From NCBI GenBank assembly GCA_008828725.1, contig MEHQ01001245.1, forward strand, positions 17,149 through 81,148: a DNA stretch of 64,000 nucleotides, read 5' to 3'. The position numbers and the translations under genes are program-made. Position 1 is the stretch's first letter, and each line of letters opens with the position of its first letter. A model generated the notes under the pieces. The model saw nothing but the letters and a program-made list of their open reading frames with translations. It searched no databases and was not told the DNA's origin. Of this stretch, positions 35,286 through 46,946 are shown piece after piece. Origin of the DNA: Saccharina japonica (Eukaryota; Sar; Phaeophyceae; Laminariales; Laminariaceae).

Positions 35286-36824
35286 CCGAATCTGACTTTT
35301 GTTTTATGTTCGTTATGGATGACCCTCAGCAAGCCCTCGCAGGATACTGCTTAAAACAGCACATATCATACAGAGTGAGTACAAATAGTTCAGCACGAAG
35401 GCTATACACACAGAGCACACCTAGAGTACACATATACGACAGACGTGACTGTACACAGAACAGTACCGACAGCATAGCACAGAGCACGTACAATAAACAA
35501 TACACAACGAGTGAGTACACGGAGCACACGCAGTTATATCTACAGTAGTAGCTACTGTGTTGGAGAGAAGAGTGTGCACACAACAGTATACAAGGATTTA
35601 TCACGGCTGTTCTGCGCTGTACAGCTGAGTATACACAAGATGGTTATGCCAGAGCTGTTGCCCGACGAGTCCCGCCCCGGTCTTATATAAGAAGAGTATT
35701 TACTACATGTTGGGCGGGTACCCTTGTACGCGTTTAGCAGCTGAAAACTCGTCTAAGGGAACCCGTCGAACAGCTGGGTACCCGGGTGCCCGTGGCCCAA
35801 TTTCTCGGCGAGTATGAAGCGTTATCCATACCCGTAATGGGTATTTCGTAGCTGTTTTGTTGTTTTCAATCGCAGCTGTACTGCGCGGGTACTTTAAAGT
35901 AGAGGGGGAGGTTTCGCTGGATTCGCATACATCAAACATACACACACGCATACACAAAGAAAGACCGAGCACAGCAGTCTTTCGTAGCTGTCACAACTGG
36001 ACCTGCTGGATCCCCCGTGCTAGCTGTGTGCTACGGGTCCTGCGCACGCAAACAGGACACCACAGCTGTGACAAAGGCAACAATCTGAACGGCGCCTACT
36101 GCGTGTTATGGAGCTTCGTCTGCTGTACTGCTGTGCTGTTGGATAAATGGCGCATCGGCTGCTTTGTAAGTTATAGTCTAGACTCGAGACATGTATCCGT
36201 AAAATACAGCAGTACTCGTAGTTTACGTAGATAGAGAGAGGTAGATATGATATGCATACTACTTGTAGATCTGTGTATGTACTCTACGTAGATTCCAAAA
36301 TAAATTTGGAACCAAATTACAATTTCACATAAAATGAGCATGGAATTGTTTTAGCGTCTCGTGCAACTGCTACTGCTGTACACAGCCCACAGAGATCAGA
36401 CGCATGCAACATGGTACCAACTACTGCTGCACGGCACTTGATGTGTGCCTCGTTCAATGTCGGTGTGGTCCTTGTTGTCTCGTGCGTGCATCGAAGTTCA
36501 TACAGATGAAAAAACGAAAAACAGTCGTACGATAAGTTGTCCATAGTACTTGCGAGGCGGTGTCAAGTCGGAACGTCTCCCCTGAGTTATTTGCCAGGAT
36601 TCGCGACTTTGAAGGCCCAGAGCACGCCCCACGGGCCACGGCCGGGACCAGCACTTGCGCCGCGGTGTACACGCGGCCCCCCTGGGCGCCCCGCAGCCGA
36701 TAGAGCGAGAAAAGACCCGCGGCTGAAGATGAAAAGTGAAAGTATTCCGGGAAAATGTCCATTTGGTACCTAAACATATACGTACTGCTGTTATTAACAC
36801 AATTATAAAACAAACGTACGTATT
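35286..36824. other. Unassigned sequence; TATATAA motif and a GC island
   Basis: 'ggtcttatataagaagag' at about 35,682 looks like a TATA box, but no ORF follows it. A GC-rich island at 36,600-36,730 has a minus frame (..FSLYRLRGAQGGRVYTAAQV..) that could be an exon; I recognise no family. Confidence 0.3.
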
Positions 36825-37296
36825 TAACAACAACAGCAGTGTTCACGTACAACGTATACGTGTACGTATCGAACATGCAATACATACGTACTGTTGTTGG
36901 TTCTAAAACGAACGTGCCGATAAACTTGTAGTGAAACACCACGGGGTGAAAGTAGTACGAGTATTAATAGTACAGGAGTGTTTCGAAAACAAATGACGTG
37001 TGTGAAAGGGCGAGATAGAGCGCACGGCGCGATGATGACGGTAAAAACGGCTTGAAGGCTATTCGCAAAGGGGCGCGACGCAAAGGGGCGCGAAGGTAGG
37101 AGATAAACGGGGAGATAAACGGAACTGATAGCGAAATTTTGATAAGCGTATGGCATGGTAGGCGGCGGGGGAGGATGAACGAGTGAGCAGAACACCGAAC
37201 AGCTTACCGATAACGAGAAAGGTAAAGCATAATATTTATACAAGGGTTTTGCGGCTGACGCCCCCCAATCAATGAATCGAACCCAAGACTTTAACA
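36825..37296 (-). repeat. Dispersed repeat with tRNA-like head (second SINE family)
   Basis: 36,830-37,215 aligns with 46,630-46,915 ('gttctaaaacgaacgt', 'ggtaggcggcggg..gaggatgaacgagtgagca'). At its right end is the tRNA-like block with GGGTTCGATTC on minus. Read on the minus strand this is head then body, as in a SINE. Confidence 0.5.
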
Positions 37297-38087
37297 GCGA
37301 TAATAATGGCTGATCTGATAACGCCAAACGAGAAGAGCATGTGGACGCTTGACATTGAGACGATAGTTTCTCGGCGCGGTTGAAAAACACAAAAACCGCA
37401 CAGAAACTTGGCTGTTAAATAGGCAAAAATTCTCATGGCCTTCGAGAAGGCAATCATCCGCCAAGAAACGCAACATACTCTTCCACTGGGTATTTTACTG
37501 CTGTACCCAAGCCGCCAAAAATCCTCTCCGCAACATATCGCCATAAAACTTCGCACACCAGTATATACCTCAGCTATAAAACCCCTTCCTTGGAAGAAGG
37601 GCATGCCTCTAAGAGCACACGACGCTTAAAAGACCCTACGAAGTCAACGCACGCCAGGCACTCTGCTTGAAATAAATAAAAATGAAAAAAACAAAGCCCA
37701 CGATACTCAACGCAGATTGAATTGCCCACGAAGCAAACACACTGCCCAGAGGCGACAACGACTCAATAGTAACTATCTCGTACTGAAAATACCTGATACC
37801 AGTATGAAGTACTACAGCTGGAGCAAATAATACACAGCGGCGCAATAATACCCGCGCACCCTTGGCCTGCTAGCTGACGCAGTATCTGACATACATTGTA
37901 TCATTGTCTGATGGGATATTGTAGTCTACAACCAATCAATAAATAATATTCAACTAACTGCTACTTATAGTAAATACTATAATCAGTAAAATACTAAGAA
38001 TATGACACAACCAGTAGCAGTACAGCCATCAGCGATACAGAACGAGGTAGCGCGTACGAGTATTATATTTCTATAACAGCAAGCAGT
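37297..38087. other. Unassigned sequence left of the hAT element
   Basis: No supported gene. It ends at the 8-bp duplication GTCTACTC (38,088-38,095). Confidence 0.4.
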
Positions 38088-38204
38088 GTCTACTCCACAC
38101 CCTGGACAATAGGTTCGAGGTTGATAGGGTATCGATAGGATCCTATTCCAATAGGAGGCCTATTATTGCTTGTGATAGGTATCGATAGGCACTTTGTGAA
38201 GCCT

Positions 38205-38622
38205 TGTTTGTATAACCGCTGTCAAACGTGCTCTGTGTAGCCACGTGCCTATACCGTGAGTCGTCAAGGAGGAGTAGTAGATAATGTACACTCGAACACC
38301 AAATACTACACACACACCAGGCTGGGTCAATACCGTTCTTGTCAGAGGCCCAACCACATAAACCACACACAGGAGGTAAGCCGCACCAGGTTTGTCACCG
38401 GCTGCACCCCTCACACATATACGAGCAGTATCATTCTATCAAAGCCCGGGTCTCATCATCATTGTATCGCAGACTGCTCCCAGGAGGGAGACAGCAACCC
38501 ACGCGAGGCATCATCTCAGATCATAATGCCTCGCCATACCATATAAACCCCAATCTCCGTAGACCAGTATGAAACCGCCACATATCGGGAAACCAGTATC
38601 GAGCAACCGCATACCACAAACA
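38205..38622 (-). repeat. 3' LTR of the gag-only Copia element
   Basis: 418 bp, TGTTTG..CAAACA. The adjoining GCCCCCCTATT reads AATAGGGGGGC on minus, the polypurine tract immediately upstream of the 3' LTR. Confidence 0.9.
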
Positions 38623-38649
38623 GCCCCCCTATTCGGTGCGCGATACGAT

Positions 38650-38830
38650 AGGTCCCGAATACTTATCACCAATTGCCAGGTAAAACGGCAAGTCCCAAAT
38701 TCCATAATAAAACATCGCCAAGGTAAAACGGCAACCCCAAATTCAATCCTTCATTGCCAAGGTAAAACGGCAACCCCGAATTCCATCCTCAAGAATTGTC
38801 AACGTAAAACGGCAATCCCGATACCAAATC
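38650..38830. repeat. Tandem AAAACGGCAACCCC repeats in the Copia element
   Basis: About four units of 45-50 bp with core 'attgccaaggtaaaacggca'. Also present at 8700-8880 in the older copy, so part of the element. Confidence 0.8.
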
Positions 38831-39431
38831 TCTCAATCTCGATTCCAGTATATATCTCCTAAACTATAGCGAGACAGTAACTACGGGAAGGGGAAAATCC
38901 AACAAACGTGAGTATGCTGGTAAAACCTTCAAACAAAATCAATAACACCGTCTTCACATAAATACCGTACCGCCCGATAACATCGGCCCCCCTGTTGTGT
39001 ACTCTGTAAGAGCACAACAACAGAACATCTCTGATATATAACACCTCAAATCAAATCATAGCAGCCCCCCTGCTTGACACTCCCCTCGGAAGTATACAAG
39101 AAGACAACAATCCGCATCTGAATCCAAAAGTACCATAGTTATCAGTAATTGGTTCCCCTGTACGTTGTGCGCAGTTAACCAATAGCCAAAGCGTACGGCA
39201 CGATTCATCAAGACCATCGGCATACTCTATTGGCGTATTAACCTTATTCAACGTATGGGTACCTCCCAACACTTTCTCCATTTCCTTAAGAACTCCTGAA
39301 GTTGGACGTTAATTCTTCAAGTACTTCCAAAAACATCCCATGCACATCGAAAACCCCTACTATTATCCCCCAAAACCAAATGCCCCAAAACCCCCGGAAA
39401 AACAAACAAACAAACAAACCAGTGGATGAAA

Positions 39432-39527
39432 TCACAACAAGTTCATCACAGAGTCACGGCCAAAGCGAAACATCTCAGCATGCAACGGTTTGATGAGAAA
39501 GTCGGCATGCTGCTCTGCCGACCGTAC
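39432..39527 (-). pseudogene. Copia RNase H C-terminal remnant
   Basis: The minus strand reads VRSAEQHADFLIKPL then HAEMFRFGRDSVMNLL and TGA. This fits the conserved end of Copia polyproteins (..EQxADxLTKPL..). Upstream in the same frame stops appear at once, so only this tail survives. Confidence 0.8.
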
Positions 39528-41267
39528 GTATTAATCTCAAACTATCCGTTAGACACATGCTCTAGATATTTACGTCCTATAATCAAACCTTACACAGGCA
39601 CCAGCGCGCATAACTACTCCACCAGAGACAGACGTCCGGTCAGTAGCCTTGCGTGCATCCGCATCCACGTACGATAAAACCCCAACTGGACTCGACTATC
39701 TGCGATGGAAAGTCTTCGTCGTGTTACCGAGTACAACTACTATCTCCCCCCTGCTCGGAAGACGACAAAACATCCATCGCATGGTTAATAGTAAAATCCT
39801 GCGACATCAGTGTGACTCAAAAACCCCTCAATCATAAAATCAAAACCAAACTCAAGTCCAAACCCACAAACCAGAAACATCAGCGATCTATATCAAATAA
39901 GCGCCGCAGACAACGAAACAAACAGAACGTCGTTGTCGTTGTATGCATTCACTCACGTACAAGACTACTCGGTCCAGCGTTATAATTCAACTATCCTCCT
40001 ACCAAAAACAAGCATTTAGGCCCTCGATATACCAGGTAAAGCATCGTCTCTCAATCATACCCCAGGTCATGATAAATGGACTGCCATAACCGAGATACGT
40101 GACAATGTACAGCTGTTGATGCTGTTATTTTATAGTATTCTGACATCGTACTTCAGAGGTCGTAGTACGCAATTCAGAATGCCAAATATCAGGTACCAGT
40201 ATAACAGGTGCATATAACTCTACTCGTATATCCAATGCAAACATATTACAATCCAAGCGTCATAAATATTTCGGCTCGTCAATTCCTACTGAAACAAAAC
40301 GATCCAAAAACATTTAATCTACTGTGGGTCATTGCTACTAAGCGACCCCAACCCCACGCGCTCAACCCCCGTCTCCTGCTCCCTACCCCACGGACTCGAC
40401 GCTTGTCTTCCGCCGCGGCTCAACGTCACCGCGGCATGGACTACATCTCATAAATCCGCAGAGTTAGGGTGCATTTTGACTCGTTGAGCAAAGGGTGCAT
40501 CGGGTGGTTACTTTCAGCGCCAGGAACCAAGTCAAATCGTTAGATAACGAAACACATCATTATGCACTATGTCTGTGGGTAGAATCATGCCATCAAACCC
40601 CCCCTTGTGATTCTTCCCAGTACAACAGTAGTGACAAAAACATTCCGTGTGCAAGGGCTTGGTGAGGAAATCAGCATTGATTTTCACACATCAATATCAT
40701 GTACCAGGTACTGCTGTAGAACCAAGCATAAATCAGCAGTAATTCTTCAACACATTGATGACGCAGTGGAGCAAAATTAGCAGTAATTTCCCCACATTGT
40801 ATATAATGCGCTGAAAAATCAAGTAATTTTCCAGCACATTAATATCAGGCATTGCAGAATCAAGCCAAAATCAGCAGTAATTCTCCTACCAGCAGTAATA
40901 TTCCAACACATTAAATATCATGTATTTGAGAATCAAGCTGGCAATCCACCCCCTGTTATGCTTCAAACAACACACAGCAGTACGGGTATCATGCATCCAC
41001 GTATACATATAATACGGTATACCAGTACACAGCAGCAGTCTAACAGATCATGCACTGCTGCTGTAGAATCAAACAGTCAGAAATTATCATACACTGCTGC
41101 TTGCTGTATAATCAGTCCATCACAAACTGGTTCCACACAGCAGTGCACTTTGTCTGTAGAATCATGGCATCACAACCCCGCCCCCGTGATTCCAACAGCA
41201 AGACACACAAAGTATAGCGGTAGTGCATCATACCCGTAGGGTACAATCACACAACTATAGCCCTCGC

Positions 41268-42740
41268 TCACACATACCAGCCGATTGTTGACTTGCCTGG
41301 ATCAAACGGGAACGTTCGCTCTCCTACCCAGTTCCCATTCAACCACACACATAGCTGCGATCCACCATACCAGGGGTACAAGCTCACCACAACTACAGCA
41401 GTCCTGCTCAAATATGCCGGCCAAGACACAGAGAAGCACAAAAACAAAATAACAGACCAAGAAAATCCAGTCCACTGAATCAACCAACAAGAAAGTTGGC
41501 CAGACTGGAAAATATAACATGCCTGCTTCCCTGGATCAAATGGAAAAGATCGCGCCCCGCTGCCGCAGATGCTGATGCTGCTGCTCCCCTCTTCCACGAG
41601 CTCCACCTGTGGCCGTCCGTCGTCAACCCCCCCCCCAAGCCCATCCCGTTCCTCTGGTTTCCCTGGGTCGAAGGGGTACGAGCCACTCTGGCCCAAACCA
41701 ATCTGCGGCACTCCGCCACCGTCCCCACCGAGCTCCACCTCAGGCAAAGCAACACAAAGCTCCACCACCTTAGCCTGAGCACCACCAAGCCCCACCACCT
41801 TAGGCCCAGCCACTCCAAGTTCCACCACCGCAGCCTCAGAACCGAGCTCCTTCTCCTCAGCCTCGGGCTGCTGCTGTACGGCATCAGCGAGCTTCCCCAG
41901 CTCAGGCTCAGGCTGCTGCTGTACAGACGCCGCTACCAGCGCACGCGTACCACCGAGCTCGTGCGCCTCGGACGCAGCCACACCAAGCTCGTCGAAGCTC
42001 CGGTACGGAACACCAATTCCTCCAGCTCGTCGCTTGGCGGACTGCAACCTCTCCCACCAGGCTTGCTTCTGCAGGAAGGTACGCGGTCGAGGTCCATGAT
42101 ACATGTTCCACAGCTCCTCGCGCGCAGCCGCTCTACGGGCATCCCTTTCCTTGCTGACGACATCCAGCTCCAACATCAGGTCCTTCATCATCTGCTGCCG
42201 AAGCAGTTCGCTCTCCCCTGGCATAGCACTACCCCCCCTAGTCGTCGACCTCGGCACTACTGCTGGCTGTACCTGCGGCTGCTGGAGCGCCGGCGTTCGA
42301 GCCTGCGACACGTAGCGGTGGTCCGGCGCGTAGACGATAGTAGGCTGGGCAGTGCACTGCCTGGCCATGTGACCATAGGCCAGGAACCCATCGCACACGC
42401 TGTTTGGTGCAAAACAAATCGCGGCCATATGCCCTCGAGCACCGCAACGCTCGCACATGTAAAACCCGCCCATAGACGCTCCTGGGGGCGGAGGGGACTC
42501 CGGCTGGTACCACCCATGTCCGGTGATACGTGCACAACCAGTGTCCCCTGGGTTCTGCTGCTGTTGACGCTGATGCTGCGGCTGAGGTGGGTACTGCTGC
42601 TGGTAACTGTGACCTCCACCCCAATGCCGCTGCTGTTGCCGCTGATGCGGCCAGGCGCCTCCATACTGCTGATACTGCTGCTGCTGCTGCTGCTGCTGCT
42701 GCCCGGCGCCCTCAAAATAAAAGACCATCTCCATAGTCAA
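41268..42740 (-). CDS. Gag-like protein with CCHC zinc knuckle (490 aa)
   Basis: Would form the capsid-like particle and bind element RNA. It starts near MEMVFYFEGAG, followed by a poly-Gln run (residues 14-22) and a Gln/His/Pro-rich region. Then comes one canonical CX2CX4HX4C knuckle, CERCGARGHMAAIC (96-109), and a degenerate one at about 115-128 (CDGFLAYGHMARQC, second Cys lost). Next is a helix-rich charged stretch (..LLRQQMMKDLMLELDVVSKERDARR..) and long repetitive Glu/Leu/Val-rich C-terminal sequence. The ORF is intact, unlike the counterpart at 11,318-12,695. The 443-aa plus frame over it is a shadow. Retention of gag while pol is lost suggests selection for gag or parasitism of gag-proficient assembly. 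Confidence 0.75.
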   Translation of the reverse strand: MTMEMVFYFEGAGQQQQQQQQQYQQYGGAWPHQRQQQRHWGGGHSYQQQYPPQPQHQRQQQQNPGDTGCARITGHGWYQPESPPPPGASMGGFYMCERCGARGHMAAICFAPNSVCDGFLAYGHMARQCTAQPTIVYAPDHRYVSQARTPALQQPQVQPAVVPRSTTRGGSAMPGESELLRQQMMKDLMLELDVVSKERDARRAAAREELWNMYHGPRPRTFLQKQAWWERLQSAKRRAGGIGVPYRSFDELGVAASEAHELGGTRALVAASVQQQPEPELGKLADAVQQQPEAEEKELGSEAAVVELGVAGPKVVGLGGAQAKVVELCVALPEVELGGDGGGVPQIGLGQSGSYPFDPGKPEERDGLGGGVDDGRPQVELVEEGSSSISICGSGARSFPFDPGKQACYIFQSGQLSCWLIQWTGFSWSVILFLCFSVSWPAYLSRTAVVVVSLYPWYGGSQLCVWLNGNWVGERTFPFDPGKSTIGWYV

Positions 42741-42816
42741 TCCTCCAATACCACTCCCCCTCTCACACAGTATAGCACTCCAGCGGCCTCCGGGCCCGAA
42801 GCAATAACGATAATCG

Positions 42817-43234
42817 TGTTTGTATAACCGCTGTCAAACGTGCTCTGTGTAGCCACGTGCCTATACCGTGAGTCGTCAAGGAGGAGTAGTAGATAATGTA
42901 CACTCGAACACCAAATACCACACACACACCAGGCTGGGTCAATACCGTTCTTGTCAGAGACCCAACCACATAAACCACACACAGGAGGTAAGCCGCACCA
43001 GGTTTGTCACCGGCTGCACCCCTCACACATATACGAGCAGTATCATTCTATCAAAGCCCGGGTCTCATCATCATTGTATCGCAGACTGCTCCCAGGAGGG
43101 AGACAGCAACCCACGCGAGGCATCATCTCAGATCATAATGCCTCGCCATACTATATAAACCCCAATCTCCGTAGACCAGTATGAAACCGCCACATATCGG
43201 GAAACCAGTATCGAGCAACCGCATACCACAAACA
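42817..43234 (-). repeat. 5' LTR of the gag-only Copia element
   Basis: Differs from the other LTR at only a few positions (for example cacacac for tacacac and agaccc for aggccc near 42,915-42,962), indicating recent insertion. I cannot assign the primer-binding site to a tRNA. Confidence 0.9.
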
Positions 43235-43239
43235 AGCCT

Positions 43240-45810
43240 ATTGTTTCCGGCAGTGGGTATCGACAGGTACGTTCACTGTTCTACTGTTCGGTCAATAGCC
43301 TATGGTACGTATTGATCTTAAAGTATTGGCGAAATAAGTAGGTATCGATAAACATTTCGAGGATGGTACTGTTCAGGCAATAGGATATCGGCACTGAGAA
43401 ACGTAACATTTTGGAATGTCCGATAGGTATCGATAGTCGTGTCACGAAACGTATTGTTTGGGCCGAAAGGTATCGATAGTCGTGTCACGAAACATATTTT
43501 ATGTGCCGATAGGTATCGATATATATTTTGATCATCCTATCGGTTTGCACGATAGGTATCGATACCTGATTCACGAAACATATTGCTTGTGTCGATAGGT
43601 ATCGATATATATTTTGATCATCCTATCGGTTTGCACGATAGATATCGATAGCTGTTTCACGAAATATATTGCTTCTGCAGATAGGTATCGATAGACATTC
43701 CGCTATTGTATTGGTTCGGGTAATAGGTATCGATAGACACTCCGCTGTTTGCCTGGTTCGAACGATAGGCATCCATAGATCTTGCACCATTCAATTGGTT
43801 CGGACCATGGGTGGCGACAGACCTTCACTATTATATTGGTTCGGACCATGGGTGTCGACCACACTTCACGCTCGTACAATGAAAAAACACTTGGTTTTAG
43901 TATGTATCCTTCCCTCCCGCTATCTGGTACCAGTACTCGTATATACGTGCTACAACAAGCGTTGGAAAAGAAGCACGAGGTATTGGAGAGCAAGGCATTC
44001 AACGACAATCCTTGCACGGTTCAACCAGCTCCAATTCGTCAAGAGCTTTATTGTCCACGCCGTATGCCCGTTCAGCATAGCGGAACATGCTCGGATCCGG
44101 CGCTGTCTGTCGCTGTTGTTACCCAAGAAGCTACAGGTGGATGGCTTGAACAACAAGGCGGCGAGTACTATCTTTGCAAGGCCTCGTGCTTCTTATACCC
44201 TGGATAATACCCTATCTAATAGGCTATTGGGCTAACAATAGGTCGGGAAATATGGCTATCGATACCTACTGCGGGCCACAATCCGTTGGGTTCAGGGTAT
44301 ATCGATAGGTATTGTAAAGAACAATAGGATTAGTGCAGTGCCTACAATAGCCTATTGTGAGACAAATATGCTTGTGGATGTGCCTATCGACAGGTATCTT
44401 GGGTGCCAACAGAGTTTAAAATATTCCCCCAATAGGCTATCGTCCGAGCAATATCTTCCTATTTCTATCGATCAATATCTATTGATTGTATCGATAGGTG
44501 TGCAATGGTATCGGTCGATACCTATTGCGCAATCCAATAGGCTAGAGCTTTAGTTGATCGATACCTATTGCCCAATTCAATAGGTTTGCAATGGTATCGA
44601 TCGATACCTATAGATTGTATCGATAGGTGTGCAATGGTATCGATCGATACCTATTGCGCAATTCAATAAGTTCGAAATTTAGGTGATCGATAGCTATTAC
44701 CCAGTTCAATAGGTTAGCAATTATATCGATCGATACCTACTGCTCAATTCAGTATGTTCGTAAGGGTGTCGAGCAATGCCTATTGCTCAACATAATAGTC
44801 TTGCGACGATTCGATCGATACCTATCGCCCAATGCAACATGCTTGCAAGGGTATCGATCGATGCCTATTGCCCTATTCAATAAATAGCTCGACAAGGGTA
44901 TCGATCGACCATTGACGCACCTATTAGAAGAACAATCGCCTATTGCATCAATTTCTCCTAACCTATTGGTCCATGAGTCAGCATCGATCGACAATGTCAC
45001 ATACCCATTGGAAGATAAACTGCTTATTGTACAGTCAGTATGAACCTATTGGACGAATATATGGGTATCGATAGCCAATTTGAAATACCTATCCCAAGTA
45101 CAATAGGCTACTGCTCACATCTGTCCGAACCCATTGGTTAAATCAATAGGTGTCGATAGACAGTTTCGAATACCTATCCCAAGTGCAATAGGCTACTGCA
45201 CACTCAGTATGGACCTATTGGTCAAAGCAATAGGTATCGATAGAAAATTTCCAACACCTATCGGAAGTACAATAAGCTACGGTCCAAATCTAATAGAACC
45301 TATTGGTCAAAGCAATAGGTATCGATAGACAATTTCCAATACCTATCGGAAGTACAATAGGCTACTGCCGAAATTTATCCGAACCTATTGGTCAAAGCCA
45401 TAGGTATCGATAGACAATATCAAATACCTATTGGCCAAAGCAATAGGTATCGATAGACAATTCCAAATACCTATTGTCCAGAGCAATAGGCATCGATAGA
45501 CAATTTCAAATACCTACTGGCCAAAGCAATAGATATCGATAGACAATTCCAAATACCTATCGAAAGTACACTAGGCTATTGCACACATCAGTGTGAACCT
45601 ATTGGTCTAAGAAATAGGTATCGATAGACATTTTCCAATACCTATCCCAAGTACAATAGGCTATTGCACAAATCAGTGTGAACCTATTGGACGAATAAAT
45701 AGGTATCGATAGGCAATTTATAATACCTATTGCAGGGGCCAATAGGTATCGATAGGCAATATCCCAACCTATTGAAATACCAATAGGCATATCCAATAGG
45801 CTATTGTCCA
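43240..45810. repeat. TATCGATA-centred repeat array in the hAT element
   Basis: Several dozen units of about 40-65 bp built on GATAGGTATCGATAG and its inverse CCTATTGG, with spacers such as 'acaatttcaaatac' and 'ccaaagcaa'. Both orientations occur. The left arm (38,113-38,195) carries the same motif. Subterminal repeats of this kind are known transposase-binding sites in hAT elements; this density is unusual. Confidence 0.85.
43960..44215 (+). pseudogene. hAT transposase remnant
   Basis: The plus frame reads ..LQFVKSFIVHAVCPFSIAEH.. then ..RIRRCLSLLLPKK.., matching the hAT pattern (FVxFIVxxxxPFSIVExxxFRRLL). It sits between the repeat arrays of the element. It is short, with no DDE region or dimerisation domain, so non-functional. 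Confidence 0.6.
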
Positions 45811-45837
45811 GGGTGTGGTCTACTCGTGGTACCTTTT

Positions 45838-45925
45838 TAGGATGAAGAATCGGCACGGACACTGGGTGTGCCGGATGTCGACGGGTAGAAAGGAAGGTTC
45901 AATGTGAAGAACACACACACACTCG
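45838..45925 (+). mobile_element. 5'-truncated LINE 3' end
   Basis: 'agaatcggcacggacactggg..gtagaaaggaaggttcaatg' matches the 3' end of the full LINE at about 58,755-58,822, here followed by an (AC)n tail instead of (AAC)n. Confidence 0.65.
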
Positions 45926-45929
45926 TATA

Positions 45930-46245
45930 CGTCCCCGGTGGAATGACAGGTGAATCTCTTCCCTGTTGGAGTCAAGGTCGTTTGTTCGAGCCCCCCCGAG
46001 CGCATGCTCGTATTATATGATATGTATGTAGGGACGTTTTCTTGAAAAAATATATTTCGACTACCAGAACGCAAGAGCGTGAGTTAGCAAAATTCGATCA
46101 AACTCGAAGCGCGTTGGGATTGCTGAACCCTCTGCGCGATAAAAATCAAGGCACGAACCGTAGTGGGAGGAGGGAGAAGAGCGTGCTTTGTGACCCCGGA
46201 TCTGAGTTTCGACTACGAGTATGGAGGGAGAGGGACAGAAAAAAT
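45930..46245 (+). mobile_element. tRNA-derived SINE
   Basis: Degenerate head (CGTCCCCGGTGGAATGACAGG), B box TTGTTCGAGCCCC, standard body through 'tgaccccggatctgagtt'. The end resembles the other copies but lacks a clear tail. Confidence 0.75.
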
Positions 46246-46409
46246 AACAAAGGAGATGATACGGCTCACAGATTCAACAACGAAAGCTTCGATGCACGAG
46301 GGGGACTACGCATTAAACTGTCATACATACGCCAACTTAATAATGTCGAATAATGTCAAGTGTAAAAGGGAAAAGGCAGTGGGGAGTACGCATTTCCTTC
46401 ATTTTCATG

Positions 46410-46915
46410 GTAAAAAACAGACAGGGTATTATTATAGCAGTACGCCGCAGTGGGGAGGCGGTAGAGGCAAGGCTGGCAAAGAGCATTAATATTAAGTAGT
46501 ACAGCCATTACAAGTGCGAAGATAAAATATGGGATGGGAAAAAAAACAAAAAAACATTATTATTATTAATAGTACAGCCAGTACAGCGGCGGCAGTAAAT
46601 GCACTAATGGAGACTGGTACTGCAAAACAGCAGCAAGCAGTGTCCACGTACGACGTATACGTACACGTAGCATACCATACATACGTATTGCTGCCAGTTC
46701 TAAAACGAACGTTCCGAGAAACATCTAGTGAACTGCTACGTGGTGAAAGTAGTCTACACTGGAATATACGAGTATTCATATAGTACAGCAGCAGTAGTGA
46801 TACAGTGAAAGGTCGCGAAGTGGTAGCGAAATTTCGATTAGCGTATGGCACGGTAGGCGGCGGGCGAGGATGAACGAGTGAGCAAAACGGCGAACGGCTT
46901 ATCGCTAACGCTTTT
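46410..46915. repeat. Pieces of the second repeat family and a SINE 3' end
   Basis: 46,410-46,500 matches 32,930-33,000; 46,517-46,566 is a SINE 3' end with ATT tail; 46,630-46,915 matches 36,830-37,215. No gene is supported. Confidence 0.55.
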
Positions 46916-46946
46916 TTTAATGTATAACAAGTCTATATCAGACACC

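Larger units (their letters stand above)
38205..43234 (-). mobile_element. Copia-type LTR retrotransposon, gag-only, complete with both LTRs
   Basis: Two nearly identical 418-bp LTRs (38,205-38,622 and 42,817-43,234) begin TGTTTG and end CAAACA. They are flanked by AGCCT duplications (38,200-38,204 and 43,235-43,239). Transcription is on minus: gag lies next to the right LTR and a polypurine tract next to the left one. Only gag and the last codons of RNase H remain; protease, integrase and reverse transcriptase are absent. It therefore depends on another Copia element. It inserted into the hAT element. Confidence 0.9.
38096..45817. mobile_element. hAT-type DNA transposon, interrupted by a Copia element
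   Basis: Ends are CACACCCTGGACAATAG (left) and CTATTGTCCAGGGTGTG (right), perfect over 17 bp. They are flanked by identical 8-bp duplications GTCTACTC (38,088-38,095 and 45,818-45,825). A remnant resembling hAT transposase lies at 43,960-44,215. Removing the nested LTR element and its 5-bp duplication leaves about 2,690 bp, mostly repeats centred on TATCGATA. The 8-bp duplication and transposase remnant point to hAT; the terminal bases are not the commonest hAT form. Confidence 0.8.

Noticed and set aside
41496..42827. 443-aa plus-strand ORF
   Set aside because: Antisense shadow of the gag-like ORF; Leu/Pro-rich composition follows from the CAG-rich opposite strand, and it runs into the LTR.
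43240..45810. CRISPR-like array
   Set aside because: Units vary in length and orientation, spacers are themselves repetitive, and the array sits inside a eukaryotic transposon.
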